DNA of 47,684 nt, taken from NCBI GenBank assembly GCA_030601675.1, contig JAUWBN010000006.1, positions 1-47,684 on the forward strand. Reading direction: 5' to 3'. Within the stretch, counting starts at the first letter, position 1. Each line of letters begins with the position of its first letter. This document shows positions 24,909 to 32,905 of the stretch, in pieces. This stretch comes from Hadesarchaea archaeon (GTDB taxonomy: Archaea > Hadarchaeota > Hadarchaeia > Hadarchaeales > Hadarchaeaceae). Below the pieces are notes generated by a model. That model was given only the letters and a program-made list of their open reading frames with translations. It was not told the origin of the DNA and made no database searches. The position numbers and the translations under genes were made by a program.

Positions 24909-25628
24909 TTAAAACGCGGGTTTCTCAGCTTTGACAGCGATGACCCCCGCAAATTCTTTGAAAATGCTAGAAAGCCGATCATCCAGCTTAACCAAATGAG
25001 TTGCTATGAGTCTCACGAGATTCGAAATAACACCCAACCGCGATAACAAGAAAGGTAAAACATATGTTATCATGGAGAAGTGTCTCACCTCGACATTGAC
25101 GAAGTGTTGAGAAATCGATTTCTCAAGCATTGATGGTATAAAAGGTTTCTCGCTTGGCTCGTGGAAAGGGGATGGAAAAAATGTGCGCGCTGGGGTCGCG
25201 AAGGGGTTCAGATGCCCTGGCTCCACCAGTAATATTTTTCCCCCTGGCTTGAGCACCCTGTAGACTTCTACCAGCGACCTCCTCGTATTGGGAAAATGGT
25301 GTAAAGCTGCCCAACTATAAACGATATCAAACGTGCTGTCTTTAAAGGGGAGGGAACACGCGTCTCCGAGCACGTGATGGAAATTTGGGATTTCTCTATA
25401 AATTTTATGGCCGTGTTCGATGTGTTCTTTTGAGGTGTCTACGCAGACGATGAAACGCCTTTCATCTGCGAGTTTAGCTGTCCTGCTACCCGGGCCGCTG
25501 CCCAAGTCCAGCATGTTTTTCCATTCGGAACCTAAGCGCGCAGATATCCAGCTACTCCAGTGTTCTTCATTGATCCGTGCAAACGTTTCATCCTTTTTCC
25601 AGCTCAATGTTCGGAGTTTAAGTCTCAT
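24909..25628 (-). CDS. Class I SAM-dependent methyltransferase
   Basis: Protein of 239 residues with motif I MLDLGSGPGSRTAKLA (about 40-55), VCVDTSKEHIEHG, LGDACSLPFKDSTFDIVYSWAALHHFPN and VEVYRVLKPGGKILLVEPG, the UbiE-like small-molecule methyltransferase pattern. The C-terminal 90 residues include a hydrophobic helix pair (YVLPFLLSRLGVISNLVRLI) that may contact a lipid substrate or membrane. The substrate is unknown. It is on the same strand as hisS upstream, with a 20-bp gap, so the two may be cotranscribed. Confidence 0.82.
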   Translation of the reverse strand: MRLKLRTLSWKKDETFARINEEHWSSWISARLGSEWKNMLDLGSGPGSRTAKLADERRFIVCVDTSKEHIEHGHKIYREIPNFHHVLGDACSLPFKDSTFDIVYSWAALHHFPNTRRSLVEVYRVLKPGGKILLVEPGHLNPFATPARTFFPSPFHEPSEKPFIPSMLEKSISQHFVNVEVRHFSMITYVLPFLLSRLGVISNLVRLIATHLVKLDDRLSSIFKEFAGVIAVKAEKPAF

Positions 25629-25648
25629 TTTATTTTAACCTCAGTTTT

Positions 25649-26923
25649 TTAGCTCCCCTTCCCTGCCTGTAATTTCTCGCACAAGTCCCTGCGTGATATC
25701 CTCTCCTGAGAGCCTGTATCCATGTCGCGAAGCGTCACCTGTCCCTTATCGAGGTCCTTTGCGCCGACGATGACAACGTTTTTGGTTCCCCTCGCATTTG
25801 CGTACGCGATTGCTTTAGCGAGCTTGCGCCCCATTAGATCGATGTCGACGAGCAGGCCGGCCCTGCGCAGCTCCCCAGCGATTTTCAAACATTCGCTCAC
25901 CATTTCTTCACTGCTGGGGAGGACCAAACAATCTAAGCGCTCGCGGGGGACTATCATCCCCCGCTTCAAAAGGGCTCGGGCGATGCGGTCGATGCCGAAC
26001 CCGACACCAACGGCGGGACTGGGGTCGCCCCCCAAGAGCTCGATGAGTTCGTCGTAACGGCCACCCCCTGCAACTTGGACCCCATCGACGTAGAGTTCGA
26101 AAACGAGGTCTGTGTAATACTCCAACCCGCGGGCGATCCCGAAATCAATCGTGAATTTCTCGACCCCAAACGAGCGAACGTGCTCGAGGATTTCATGTAG
26201 GTTCTTCAGCGCTGCTTTGGCCTTCGGCAGACCAGCGACAAGTTTCTCCACTTGCTTCAACACTTTCACACTCCCACGTAACGCGACTAGCGAGCGAAGT
26301 AATTTTTCATCTCCGGCTCTGACTTGTGCGCGATCAAGCTCCGCTCGAAGCCTTGCTTCCTCACGGCTGTCAATCGCCCGCATGATCGGATCTTGGGCGC
26401 TTCCCTTCGCCCCCGCGTGGGTCAGCACCTCTCGAAGCAGGCGGGTATGGCCTATGCGGAGCTCGTAGTCCGACAAACCGAGTTCCCCCATTACTTCATC
26501 GGAGAGGGCGATCACCTCTGCATCCGCCTCAGCTCGAGCGGAACCTATGATTTCGGTGCCAGACTGCAAGAACTGCCTCCACCGCTGCGCCTGGGGCTCC
26601 TCGTAGCGAAAACAGTTGCCGAAGTAACAGAGCTTCACGGGCTTGGGTGCGGATCGAAGCTGGTTTATGTAGAGGCGGACGACGGGGGCGGTTAGCTCGG
26701 GGCGGAGGGCAAGCTCGCGACCAGATTTATCCTTGAACGCGTAGAGCTGCATCACCACCGATTCGCCGCTTTTTTTGGTGAAGAGATCGAGGGGCTCGAA
26801 TGCGGGTGTCTCAACCTCCTCATAACCATAGCGCTTGAAAACATCACCCATCACGCGCTCGACGTGGCGAATGCTGGCGAGCTCCTCTCCGAGTCGGTCT
26901 TTGGTCCCCTTTGGCCTTTGCAT
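25649..26923 (-). CDS. hisS: Histidyl-tRNA synthetase
   Basis: Class II synthetase of 424 residues that charges tRNA-His. It begins MQRPKGTKDRLGEE (the PKGTxD family start). It carries motif 2 FRYEEPQAQRWRQFLQSGTEIIG, the histidine-specific signatures LEYYTDLVFELYVDG and AGGGRYDELIELLGG, and motif 3 AVGVGFGIDRIARALL. A C-terminal anticodon-binding domain follows (LVLPSSEEMVSE, then GAKDLDKGQVTLRDM). GGTGGG precedes the ATG. It likely leads a unit with the methyltransferase. Confidence 0.95.
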   Translation of the reverse strand: MQRPKGTKDRLGEELASIRHVERVMGDVFKRYGYEEVETPAFEPLDLFTKKSGESVVMQLYAFKDKSGRELALRPELTAPVVRLYINQLRSAPKPVKLCYFGNCFRYEEPQAQRWRQFLQSGTEIIGSARAEADAEVIALSDEVMGELGLSDYELRIGHTRLLREVLTHAGAKGSAQDPIMRAIDSREEARLRAELDRAQVRAGDEKLLRSLVALRGSVKVLKQVEKLVAGLPKAKAALKNLHEILEHVRSFGVEKFTIDFGIARGLEYYTDLVFELYVDGVQVAGGGRYDELIELLGGDPSPAVGVGFGIDRIARALLKRGMIVPRERLDCLVLPSSEEMVSECLKIAGELRRAGLLVDIDLMGRKLAKAIAYANARGTKNVVIVGAKDLDKGQVTLRDMDTGSQERISRRDLCEKLQAGKGS

Positions 26924-27023
26924 CCCACCGCCTCGGACGCAGTTACTTTTTGAAACTTCTTAAAGCTTCTTTAAACGTCCATCTGTTATCGGTGAAAATT
27001 GAGGATAAACTCTACAGCTGGGG

Positions 27024-30000
27024 CTAGGTCTGCACGGTAAATGTCCAAACGGAAGACTCGTTCTCATTACCTGCTTTATCGATCGCGATTACCTTCCAGG
27101 AGTAATTATCATCTGCCAGACCTGTGGTCGGGGTGTAGGTGTTTTCGGGTGCCGCAAGGGTGACATTGATCTCAGGCGATGAGAAGTCCGAACTGTTGTC
27201 GACGAGCAGGCGATGCTCCGCTGCCCCGGCGCCAACCGTCCACTCAAACGTTGGGGTGTTATTGCTCGTTGTCGTCCCATTTTCTGGTGCGTGGAGCGTT
27301 GCCGCTGTGGGTAGAGTGGTATCAACGACGAACGTCCATACCGACGAGGAGTCTTGGCTTCCCCCGACAATCGCGATTACCTTCCAGGAGTAGTTGTCAT
27401 CGCGTAAAGCATTCTCATCGGCCACCACGTAGCTGTCGATTATCCCGAGCCGGACGTTCTCTTCAGGCGATAAAAAGTCAGCATCATTATCCACAAGCAG
27501 GCGATAATTATCTGCATTACCTTCAGCCCACCCAAAAGTTGGAGTGTTGTCGTTCGTGATCGTCCCATCAGCTGGTGCGCTAGGCGTTGGGGCTCTCGGC
27601 GGCGCCCTGATGATGAGCTTGTAGTTGTCTGACCACCCGCTCGCGTTACCAGTCCGATCGAAAGCTTGAACGCGCCAGTAATAGGTGCCGTTGTGGGAGA
27701 AGAGATACGTGTATGAGTTTTCCTTGATGTCGGAGTTGTCGTGCACGTAAGGTGGGGAGAAACTCACCTCATCGTCGATTTGGGTTCCATAGGTCACGTT
27801 GGGTTCAGGCTCCGTCCATGCGAATGTAGTTTGTAAAGTGTCGAGCTCAAAGTTGTTCTCTGGCTCGCGGAGCTGCGGACTCCCTGGCACCTGGGTGTCG
27901 ACGACGAAGGTCCACGTGGGAGACCACCCGAGCTCGGTGTTGTCAGCTCTGAATGCCATAACCCGCCATGAGTAAGTGTCATCTACCAAGGCGTTCTCAT
28001 CCGGTATCGTATGCGTAACAGTAGAAATGTTTTCTCTTATCTCGGGTGAGGTAAAGTCTGCATCGTTGTCCACCCATAGCTCGTATTTCACCGCATCAAC
28101 AGCACCCGACCACACAAAGGTCGGAGTGTTGTCGCTCGTGGCTGTGTTATCCGTGGGTGAGGTCAACGAAGGCTCATGGTAGACCTTCACCACCTTGACC
28201 AAGCCGTTTGAGCTTGTGTAAGCCACCCCAATGAAATCTGGGATAGTTCCTCTCCCTTCGAAAACGCGCATGAGTATAGGTAACCCGTGTTCCGTAGGGG
28301 CGGTCAGCTGTGCGTGGGTCTGATCCCATGTCGGTGCTTCCACCCAATCCGGCACGAGAATCCATAAGACTTGTGGTATTGCCGGGTCTGGTCTTAAACT
28401 GTAGTCAAGGATCCGCGTTATGTAACCCCCTTGATTGAAAAACGCCCTTACCCAGCCAGCTAAGTGAAGGGTTTCGTCATCCCTCGCTACATATGCCTCC
28501 CACGATTGAGGGTCGAAAAAAACGTTTTCGTCGCTGAAAGTGTAAAGTATTTTTCCATCTTGTATGCTCCCCGATGTGGTAGAATTTTGAACCCCTCCAC
28601 GACGAGTAGCCCAAATTGCTGTATTGTACAAGTATCGGTGGAAAATAACGTAGTCGATTCGAACTCTATAGTTGTCCCTGTAAGTTTTGAAATAAAAAGC
28701 GAGTTCGTTATCATCGGTTAAGGTTGGAAGGTATTGAACATCTGTGCGTCTACCGTTGATAGTCCAGTGGGATTTTAAGAAAATGCCTGTTGAATCCTCT
28801 ACGTAATAAACGTAGTCGGGTGGATAATAGGGCCTATCCTCATTCTCCCAAATCCCTATTTCCCCACGATCACCACCTGAGCCGTCCACCACAGATGCAC
28901 GCCTGGCAACACCTGTCATCAAATGTCCGAAGGACCACTCTATGGCGACCACTGAATTTTCGGGCGTGTTCTCGCGAAGCCAAGCGAAAGAGTCCATGAA
29001 CCCTTCGTCCAACCCATACCCATGCCACTCGGTCGGAGGGGTGGTGCGCCCAGCGACGGCGCGCGCATTGAAGATAAACGTTGTCGCGACTATGCAGACA
29101 CAAAATGCGATCACAACTGAGTCGTGGAGGAAGTGTTTTAGCCATTCTCCAAACTGTTCGAACGATAACCGCCAGACGAGAGAGACCAGCACCGCCGCGC
29201 CCACACCAGCTAGGACAGGCACAAAGGGCCACCACATCCGTTCGAATCGCACCTGCGCCAGCCCTGCTCCAGGCCATACCATCGCGGCGATGACGATCAA
29301 CCAAGAGAGGGACAGTAACCCCCAACGTTTTTTACGCCAACAAAGCATAACCAACGCTAAAACTGCTAAGAGGAAAACAAGTACAGTTAAAACAGCTGCA
29401 TTGCCTTGTTGAGACAAGCTGGTATTAGGATCTCCGCCATACATCCGGTAGACTGTATCCCCCCACGAGTTCGGCGCAGCTTCCTCCCCCGCGACCCTCC
29501 CAAATGAAATCCCCTCGCCAACGCCCCCAATCCCGACACCACCCAAGAGAGATCGGCCGAAGCTGACCCACATCATGGGGCTTTGTCCACCCAGTATGCA
29601 AAGTGCAAGCGTCATTACTGCCAGCATGCCAAGCACGTTGACTATTAAAGGGATATTTGTACGCACGCCTGTTAGAATCCGCATAAAGAGGGAGCTTATA
29701 GATGCACGATGTAAAAATAGCTCTATAAGGGCGGCAAGGATGAGCCCGCCTATTAAAATATAGACTAAATTCATCACGCTGCCGGGGGTCCCCCCTCCTT
29801 TAAAGATAGCCCCTATGAAACCTGTAAACAATAAGAAAACACCGGCTAGAATCACAGGTAACCAAGTTAGGCGTTCGCTGAGTAGGACTAAGAGTAGAAG
29901 TCCAATCACGATGGGGGCAATGTAGAGAGCCCCGGACCATGCCAACCCGAAAAGCCCGTATACGAGCCCCGCTAAGAGCGCAAACTTCGGCATCTCGCTC

Positions 30001-30554
30001 CGTGGGGCCTTGAACAGCTTTATTGTGAAGTAGATGGTCCATATTCCCAAGAGTAGCTGGATCGGCTCCCGGTCGAATGCTCCGACCTTGTGCCAATAGA
30101 TGCTCGAGGTTAGGGTAGCTGCGAAAAATGCTGCAGCACAACCACCGAGGTTTCCCCCAAGTTCCCTGCCGGTCAGGAAAATTGGGATGATCGAGAGGGC
30201 AAAAAGCAGTGGAGCCCAATAGCGAACCACATCCATCAGAGTTACGCTTGGGTTAATGGCGTGGACGCCCCCGTAGAGCATTACCGTTATCAGCGGTTGG
30301 GCTTGCTCCGTAAGGCCAACAGATGCTGCGTAAGGGGCGCGAGAGAGACGGTTATTTTCTACCATGCCGCGGGTTTCATCTATATCCACGGCGATGTCGT
30401 AGAACCATCCGCTGTCCGAGGTAGTCAGCGTGTCGTACTTTTCGCCCGGGATCAGAAGCACTGAAGTCGTAAAAGCCATCAGGGCAAGCAGGTAACCGAC
30501 GAGCAGCCATCGTCTGTAATTCAACCGTGCACCCACTAAACTGAGGTCAGCCAA
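27024..30554 (-). CDS. STT3/AglB-type oligosaccharyltransferase with four FN3/Ig-like repeats
   Basis: A 1176-residue membrane enzyme likely to transfer lipid-linked glycans to asparagine of surface proteins. Residues 15-500 carry about 12-13 membrane spans. The first outside loop holds an acidic motif (TSDSGWFYDIAVDIDE, about residue 45), and a second loop holds YWHKVGAFDREP. The position of the catalytic-domain WWDYG motif reads IEWSFGHLM near residue 540. It sits after ENTPENSVVA, as in other STT3 proteins, so Trp and Gly are kept but WDY is replaced by SF. From about 795 to the end, four repeats of about 95 residues with D(N/D)TPTFxW and YSWKV(I/M)A strands resemble FN3/Ig-like domains and should be outside the cell. 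Parts of the repeats are still near-identical at DNA level. Confidence 0.85.
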   Translation of the reverse strand: MADLSLVGARLNYRRWLLVGYLLALMAFTTSVLLIPGEKYDTLTTSDSGWFYDIAVDIDETRGMVENNRLSRAPYAASVGLTEQAQPLITVMLYGGVHAINPSVTLMDVVRYWAPLLFALSIIPIFLTGRELGGNLGGCAAAFFAATLTSSIYWHKVGAFDREPIQLLLGIWTIYFTIKLFKAPRSEMPKFALLAGLVYGLFGLAWSGALYIAPIVIGLLLLVLLSERLTWLPVILAGVFLLFTGFIGAIFKGGGTPGSVMNLVYILIGGLILAALIELFLHRASISSLFMRILTGVRTNIPLIVNVLGMLAVMTLALCILGGQSPMMWVSFGRSLLGGVGIGGVGEGISFGRVAGEEAAPNSWGDTVYRMYGGDPNTSLSQQGNAAVLTVLVFLLAVLALVMLCWRKKRWGLLSLSWLIVIAAMVWPGAGLAQVRFERMWWPFVPVLAGVGAAVLVSLVWRLSFEQFGEWLKHFLHDSVVIAFCVCIVATTFIFNARAVAGRTTPPTEWHGYGLDEGFMDSFAWLRENTPENSVVAIEWSFGHLMTGVARRASVVDGSGGDRGEIGIWENEDRPYYPPDYVYYVEDSTGIFLKSHWTINGRRTDVQYLPTLTDDNELAFYFKTYRDNYRVRIDYVIFHRYLYNTAIWATRRGGVQNSTTSGSIQDGKILYTFSDENVFFDPQSWEAYVARDDETLHLAGWVRAFFNQGGYITRILDYSLRPDPAIPQVLWILVPDWVEAPTWDQTHAQLTAPTEHGLPILMRVFEGRGTIPDFIGVAYTSSNGLVKVVKVYHEPSLTSPTDNTATSDNTPTFVWSGAVDAVKYELWVDNDADFTSPEIRENISTVTHTIPDENALVDDTYSWRVMAFRADNTELGWSPTWTFVVDTQVPGSPQLREPENNFELDTLQTTFAWTEPEPNVTYGTQIDDEVSFSPPYVHDNSDIKENSYTYLFSHNGTYYWRVQAFDRTGNASGWSDNYKLIIRAPPRAPTPSAPADGTITNDNTPTFGWAEGNADNYRLLVDNDADFLSPEENVRLGIIDSYVVADENALRDDNYSWKVIAIVGGSQDSSSVWTFVVDTTLPTAATLHAPENGTTTSNNTPTFEWTVGAGAAEHRLLVDNSSDFSSPEINVTLAAPENTYTPTTGLADDNYSWKVIAIDKAGNENESSVWTFTVQT
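27064..27440 (-). repeat. Near-identical DNA segments inside the FN3-like repeats
   Basis: The segments around 27084-27110 and 27370-27400 share the stretch ATTACCTTCCAGGAGTA and surrounding bases almost exactly, one repeat length (about 285 bp) apart. They encode matching YSWKVIAI strands, suggesting fairly recent tandem duplication of a domain unit within the glycosyltransferase gene. Confidence 0.6.
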
Positions 30555-30578
30555 CTTTAAAAATCATCGTTGGCGTTG

Positions 30579-30845
30579 TTACTCTTCTTTCTCGGTCTCG
30601 GGTTTGCTCTCTACCACGCTCGGCGCTGGAGCAGGCACCGGGGAGATTTCTTTGGTGCTAGCCATGATCCAACCCAGCCAGAAGCCCAAGCCAGCGAGGA
30701 TGAGCACCCCCGCAGTAATAGGCAGCGCAAATGCTAGCGTTCCCGGCCCCCAAGTGCCCCGTATATAGCCAAAGAAAATGTGAGCAACCGCTATCACTAC
30801 ACACACTACGCAGAGCAACGCTCCGATCATCCTTGAAGTCCCCAT
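30579..30845 (-). CDS. Small two-span membrane protein
   Basis: Unrecognised protein of 88 residues with two membrane spans (about 7-27 and 37-62, rich in Gly, Leu and Ile) and a Pro/Glu/Lys tail (SPVPAPAPSVVESKPETEKEE) that is probably cytoplasmic. It lies 24 bp upstream of the AglB-like gene on the same strand, so it may be cotranscribed and could be an accessory subunit; this is inference. A BRE plus TATA lies upstream (30881-30900). Confidence 0.6.
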   Translation of the reverse strand: MGTSRMIGALLCVVCVVIAVAHIFFGYIRGTWGPGTLAFALPITAGVLILAGLGFWLGWIMASTKEISPVPAPAPSVVESKPETEKEE

Positions 30846-30880
30846 TATATCACCTTTAAAGCTAAGAATTGATGGAACAG

Positions 30881-30900
30881 CCCTTTTTAAATATCTTTCG
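30881..30900 (-). promoter_or_regulatory. BRE and TATA box for the small membrane protein/AglB unit
   Basis: On the minus strand the order is CGAAAG (BRE-like) then ATATTTAAAAA (TATA box), centred about 45 nt before the start codon at 30845. This is among the clearest promoter matches in the window. Confidence 0.6.
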
Positions 30901-30962
30901 CCGCACGAGAGTTTGAGTTCAGATTAGCAACCGTCATAAGTTCGGGCGACAAAACTCTACAT

Positions 30963-31039
30963 GGGCCCGTGGCGCAGTTGGATAGCGCGGCAGCCTCCTA
31001 AGCTGTAGGTCGCGGGTTCAAATCCCGCCGGGCCCGCCA
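30963..31039 (+). tRNA. tRNA-Arg (anticodon CCT)
   Basis: Full cloverleaf, 77 nt with encoded CCA. The acceptor stem GGGCCCG pairs with CGGGCCC. The anticodon stem GCAGC/GCTGT encloses loop CTCCTAA with CCT at 30997-30999. The T arm is GCGGG-TTCAAAT-CCCGC and the discriminator is G. No intron. It reads AGG codons. A T-run follows shortly after (CTTTTTA at 31044-31050). Confidence 0.97.
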
Positions 31040-31076
31040 GAAACTTTTTACAAACGCGCGAGCACGATTAAATAGT

Positions 31077-31154
31077 GCCCCTGTGGTGTAGACCGGTCAA
31101 TCATGCGAGCCTCTCGAGCTCGCGACTCGGGTTCAAATCCCGGCGGGGGCACCA
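31077..31154 (+). tRNA. tRNA-Glu (anticodon CTC)
   Basis: Cloverleaf of 78 nt with encoded CCA. The acceptor GCCCCTG pairs with CGGGGGC. The anticodon stem CGAGC/GCTCG encloses loop CTCTCGA with CTC at 31113-31115. The T arm contains TTCAAAT and the discriminator is A. No intron. Reads GAG. A TATA-like TTTTTACAAAC lies about 30 nt upstream. Confidence 0.96.
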
Positions 31155-31163
31155 TGTGGTCAC

Positions 31164-31262
31164 ATGTCGTGGAAAGTGGAAGAGGAGTTGGAGAAAAAAT
31201 TGCAAAAAAAGCGCAAGAAGTACCGTGCGGTCTATCGCAGGGCCCACAAAAAAAGCCGCTAG
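31164..31262 (+). CDS. Candidate 32-residue basic micro-protein between tRNA genes
   Basis: ATG at 31164 opens a frame of 32 residues ending at TAG 31260-31262. It begins MSWKVEEELEKKLQKKRKKY, a charged helix-like stretch, and ends with RAVYRRAHKKSR. The strong Lys/Arg excess and regular helical pattern look protein-like, and it fills the gap between tRNA-Glu and tRNA-Leu. The ribosome binding site is weak (GTGGTCAC just upstream). It would have to be translated from an mRNA made independently of, or processed from, the tRNA transcript. Confidence 0.35.
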   Translation: MSWKVEEELEKKLQKKRKKYRAVYRRAHKKSR

Positions 31263-31293
31263 TTTTATTGCCTCGTCCAAAGAAGTTTTTCTT

Positions 31294-31383
31294 GCGGGGG
31301 TGCCCGAGCCTGGTCTAAGGGGCAGGACTTAAGATCCTGTGGCCGTAGGGCCTTCGCAGGTCCGAATCCTGCCCCCCGCACCA
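31294..31383 (+). tRNA. tRNA-Leu (anticodon TAA)
   Basis: Type II tRNA of 90 nt with encoded CCA and a long variable arm. The acceptor GCGGGGG pairs with CCCCCGC. The anticodon stem CAGGA/TCCTG encloses loop CTTAAGA with TAA at 31330-31332. Discriminator A is as expected for leucine. No intron. The threonylcarbamoyl-AMP synthase gene begins 14 nt after it. Confidence 0.97.
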
Positions 31384-31397
31384 CAGTCGGTGAACCA

Positions 31398-32030
31398 ATG
31401 GTCAAAATCCTGGAAATCGACAGCCGATCCCCTCGCATCGACGCGATCGCTGAAGCTGCGGCCACGATAAGGGCTGGCGGCCTAGTGGTGTACCCAACCG
31501 AGACTGTTTACGGCCTGGGGGCTGACGCCTGCTCGGACGAAGCTGTGGCAAAAATTTTTGCTGTAAAGGCAAGGCCGTTGAAAGAACCAATTCCTGTTGC
31601 GGTTAATTCATTTGAACTAGCCCATCGGATCGCCGAGTTATCACCCATCGCCGCGCTCGCTTTCAAGAAATTTTTGCCCGGACCGCTCACTTTGGTTGTT
31701 AAATCCAAACGGGGAAAAATTTCAAAACTCGTGACCGCTGGCACCGAAAATGTAGGGATAAGGGTGCCGGACCATCCGGTTGTGCTCAAGCTCATCGAGT
31801 TTGTAGGCGGCCCGATCACAGCAACTTCGGCAAATCTTTCGGGAAAGTCAGCGCCGATTGCGATAAGAGGGGCGCTCGAACAGCTGGGCGAACACGTCGA
31901 CGTGGCGCTCGACTCCGGCAAATGTAAGCTAGGTGCACCATCGACCGTTTTGGACCTCAGCTCTGGGGACCTACGAATCCTCCGGGAAGGCCCGATATCG
32001 GAAAAAGAACTCTCAAGAATTCTCAAATGA
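31398..32030 (+). CDS. Threonylcarbamoyl-AMP synthase (Sua5/YrdC family)
   Basis: Makes threonylcarbamoyl-AMP from threonine, bicarbonate and ATP for the universal t6A37 modification of ANN-reading tRNAs. The 210-residue protein consists of the YrdC domain. Characteristic blocks are GGLVVYPTETVYGLGADA, KIFAVKARPLKEPI (with the KxRP nucleotide-binding motif), GPLTLVVKS, VGIRVPDHPVVLKLI and GPITATSANLSGKS. The C-terminal Sua5 extension domain is absent, so it is a short TsaC-like form. It starts 14 nt after tRNA-Leu, so a shared transcript is possible. Confidence 0.92.
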   Translation: MVKILEIDSRSPRIDAIAEAAATIRAGGLVVYPTETVYGLGADACSDEAVAKIFAVKARPLKEPIPVAVNSFELAHRIAELSPIAALAFKKFLPGPLTLVVKSKRGKISKLVTAGTENVGIRVPDHPVVLKLIEFVGGPITATSANLSGKSAPIAIRGALEQLGEHVDVALDSGKCKLGAPSTVLDLSSGDLRILREGPISEKELSRILK

Positions 32031-32032
32031 TG

Positions 32033-32833
32033 TTACCTTCGTTTTGACTGCCTCGCAATCGAAGCCGCGAAGATCCCTGCCCCAAAACCGTTGTCTATAT
32101 TGACGACCGCGATCTTGGGGGAGCAGGTCTGGAGCATCGTCATGAGAGCCCCCGCGCCCTTCAGCCCCACCCCATACCCGATCGAGGTCGGCACTCCGAC
32201 GACGGGCACGTCAATTAAACTCGAGACGAGAGAAGGTAAAGTCCCCTCCATCCCCGCGACGACCACGATAGCCGTCACCCCCTGCTCGACCATGCGCTTA
32301 AGAGGTTCGAACAATCGATGGATCCCAGCAACGCCAACATCATAGGCTTTCAGCACCTCACAACCCATCACCTCGGCCGCGACCACCGCCTCCTCCGCGA
32401 CCGGCACATCAGCTGTACCAGCCGCAAGTACTCCTATCTTCCCGCTCTTTGGGAAAAGATGGCCCTTCTTTTTGATGACGATGGTTCTAGCCTTGGAATT
32501 GTACTCAACCTCGAAGTCCCCCCGAAGCCTCGATTGGATCAATTTGAGGTGTTTTTCACTCACCCGGGTTACTAGAGCATAGCCGCTCGTGCTCGCGAAT
32601 GCAATCGCAGTTTTGGCAACTGTCTCGGGGCTCTTTCCTTCGGCCAGCACCACTTCTGGGATCCCGATTCGATGAACTCGCTCGATATCCAGCCTTGCTA
32701 GGTCGCCGATCCGCTTTATGTTAAAGGCTGCCAACTTTCGTTTGGCTTGCTCAACGGTGAGTTTTCCGGCCAATAACGCGTTGAGCACGCCTTCAACGCC
32801 GGTGATGAGCTCCTTTCGGCTTTTGGCCCCCAC
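32033..32833 (-). CDS. larB: LarB-like pyridinium-dicarboxylate synthase (NCAIR-mutase fold)
   Basis: LarB carboxylates nicotinic acid adenine dinucleotide to start synthesis of the nickel-pincer nucleotide cofactor. The 266-residue protein has an N-terminal helical part (1-95) and a C-terminal AIR-carboxylase-like domain with IGVLAAGTADVPVAEEA, CEVLKAYDVGVAGIHR, VVVAGMEGTLPSLV, VGVPTSIGYGVG and MLQTCSPKIAVVNIDNGFGAG. These are the LarB blocks rather than those of PurE (no short bacterial PurE length). The start codon is GTG at 32833. larC and larE are not in the window. It converges with the Sua5-like gene (2-bp gap). Confidence 0.88.
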   Translation of the reverse strand: MGAKSRKELITGVEGVLNALLAGKLTVEQAKRKLAAFNIKRIGDLARLDIERVHRIGIPEVVLAEGKSPETVAKTAIAFASTSGYALVTRVSEKHLKLIQSRLRGDFEVEYNSKARTIVIKKKGHLFPKSGKIGVLAAGTADVPVAEEAVVAAEVMGCEVLKAYDVGVAGIHRLFEPLKRMVEQGVTAIVVVAGMEGTLPSLVSSLIDVPVVGVPTSIGYGVGLKGAGALMTMLQTCSPKIAVVNIDNGFGAGIFAASIARQSKRR

Positions 32834-32867
32834 GAAATCACGCTTCGCTTATTTTAGGTCGCGTAGT

Positions 32868-32879
32868 CTTTAAATTATG
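32868..32879 (+). promoter_or_regulatory. TATA box of the gene at 32906
   Basis: CTTTAAATTAT lies about 27 nt upstream of a predicted transcript start near 32899, just before the ATG at 32906. Called by sequence and spacing. Confidence 0.4.
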
Positions 32880-32905
32880 ATGCGGCGAGGTTCAAGGGGA
32901 CGATT

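Noticed and set aside
31075-31332. Open frames running through tRNA-Glu and tRNA-Leu
   Set aside because: They cover the two tRNA genes, which have complete cloverleaves; only the small frame at 31164-31262 stays between them.
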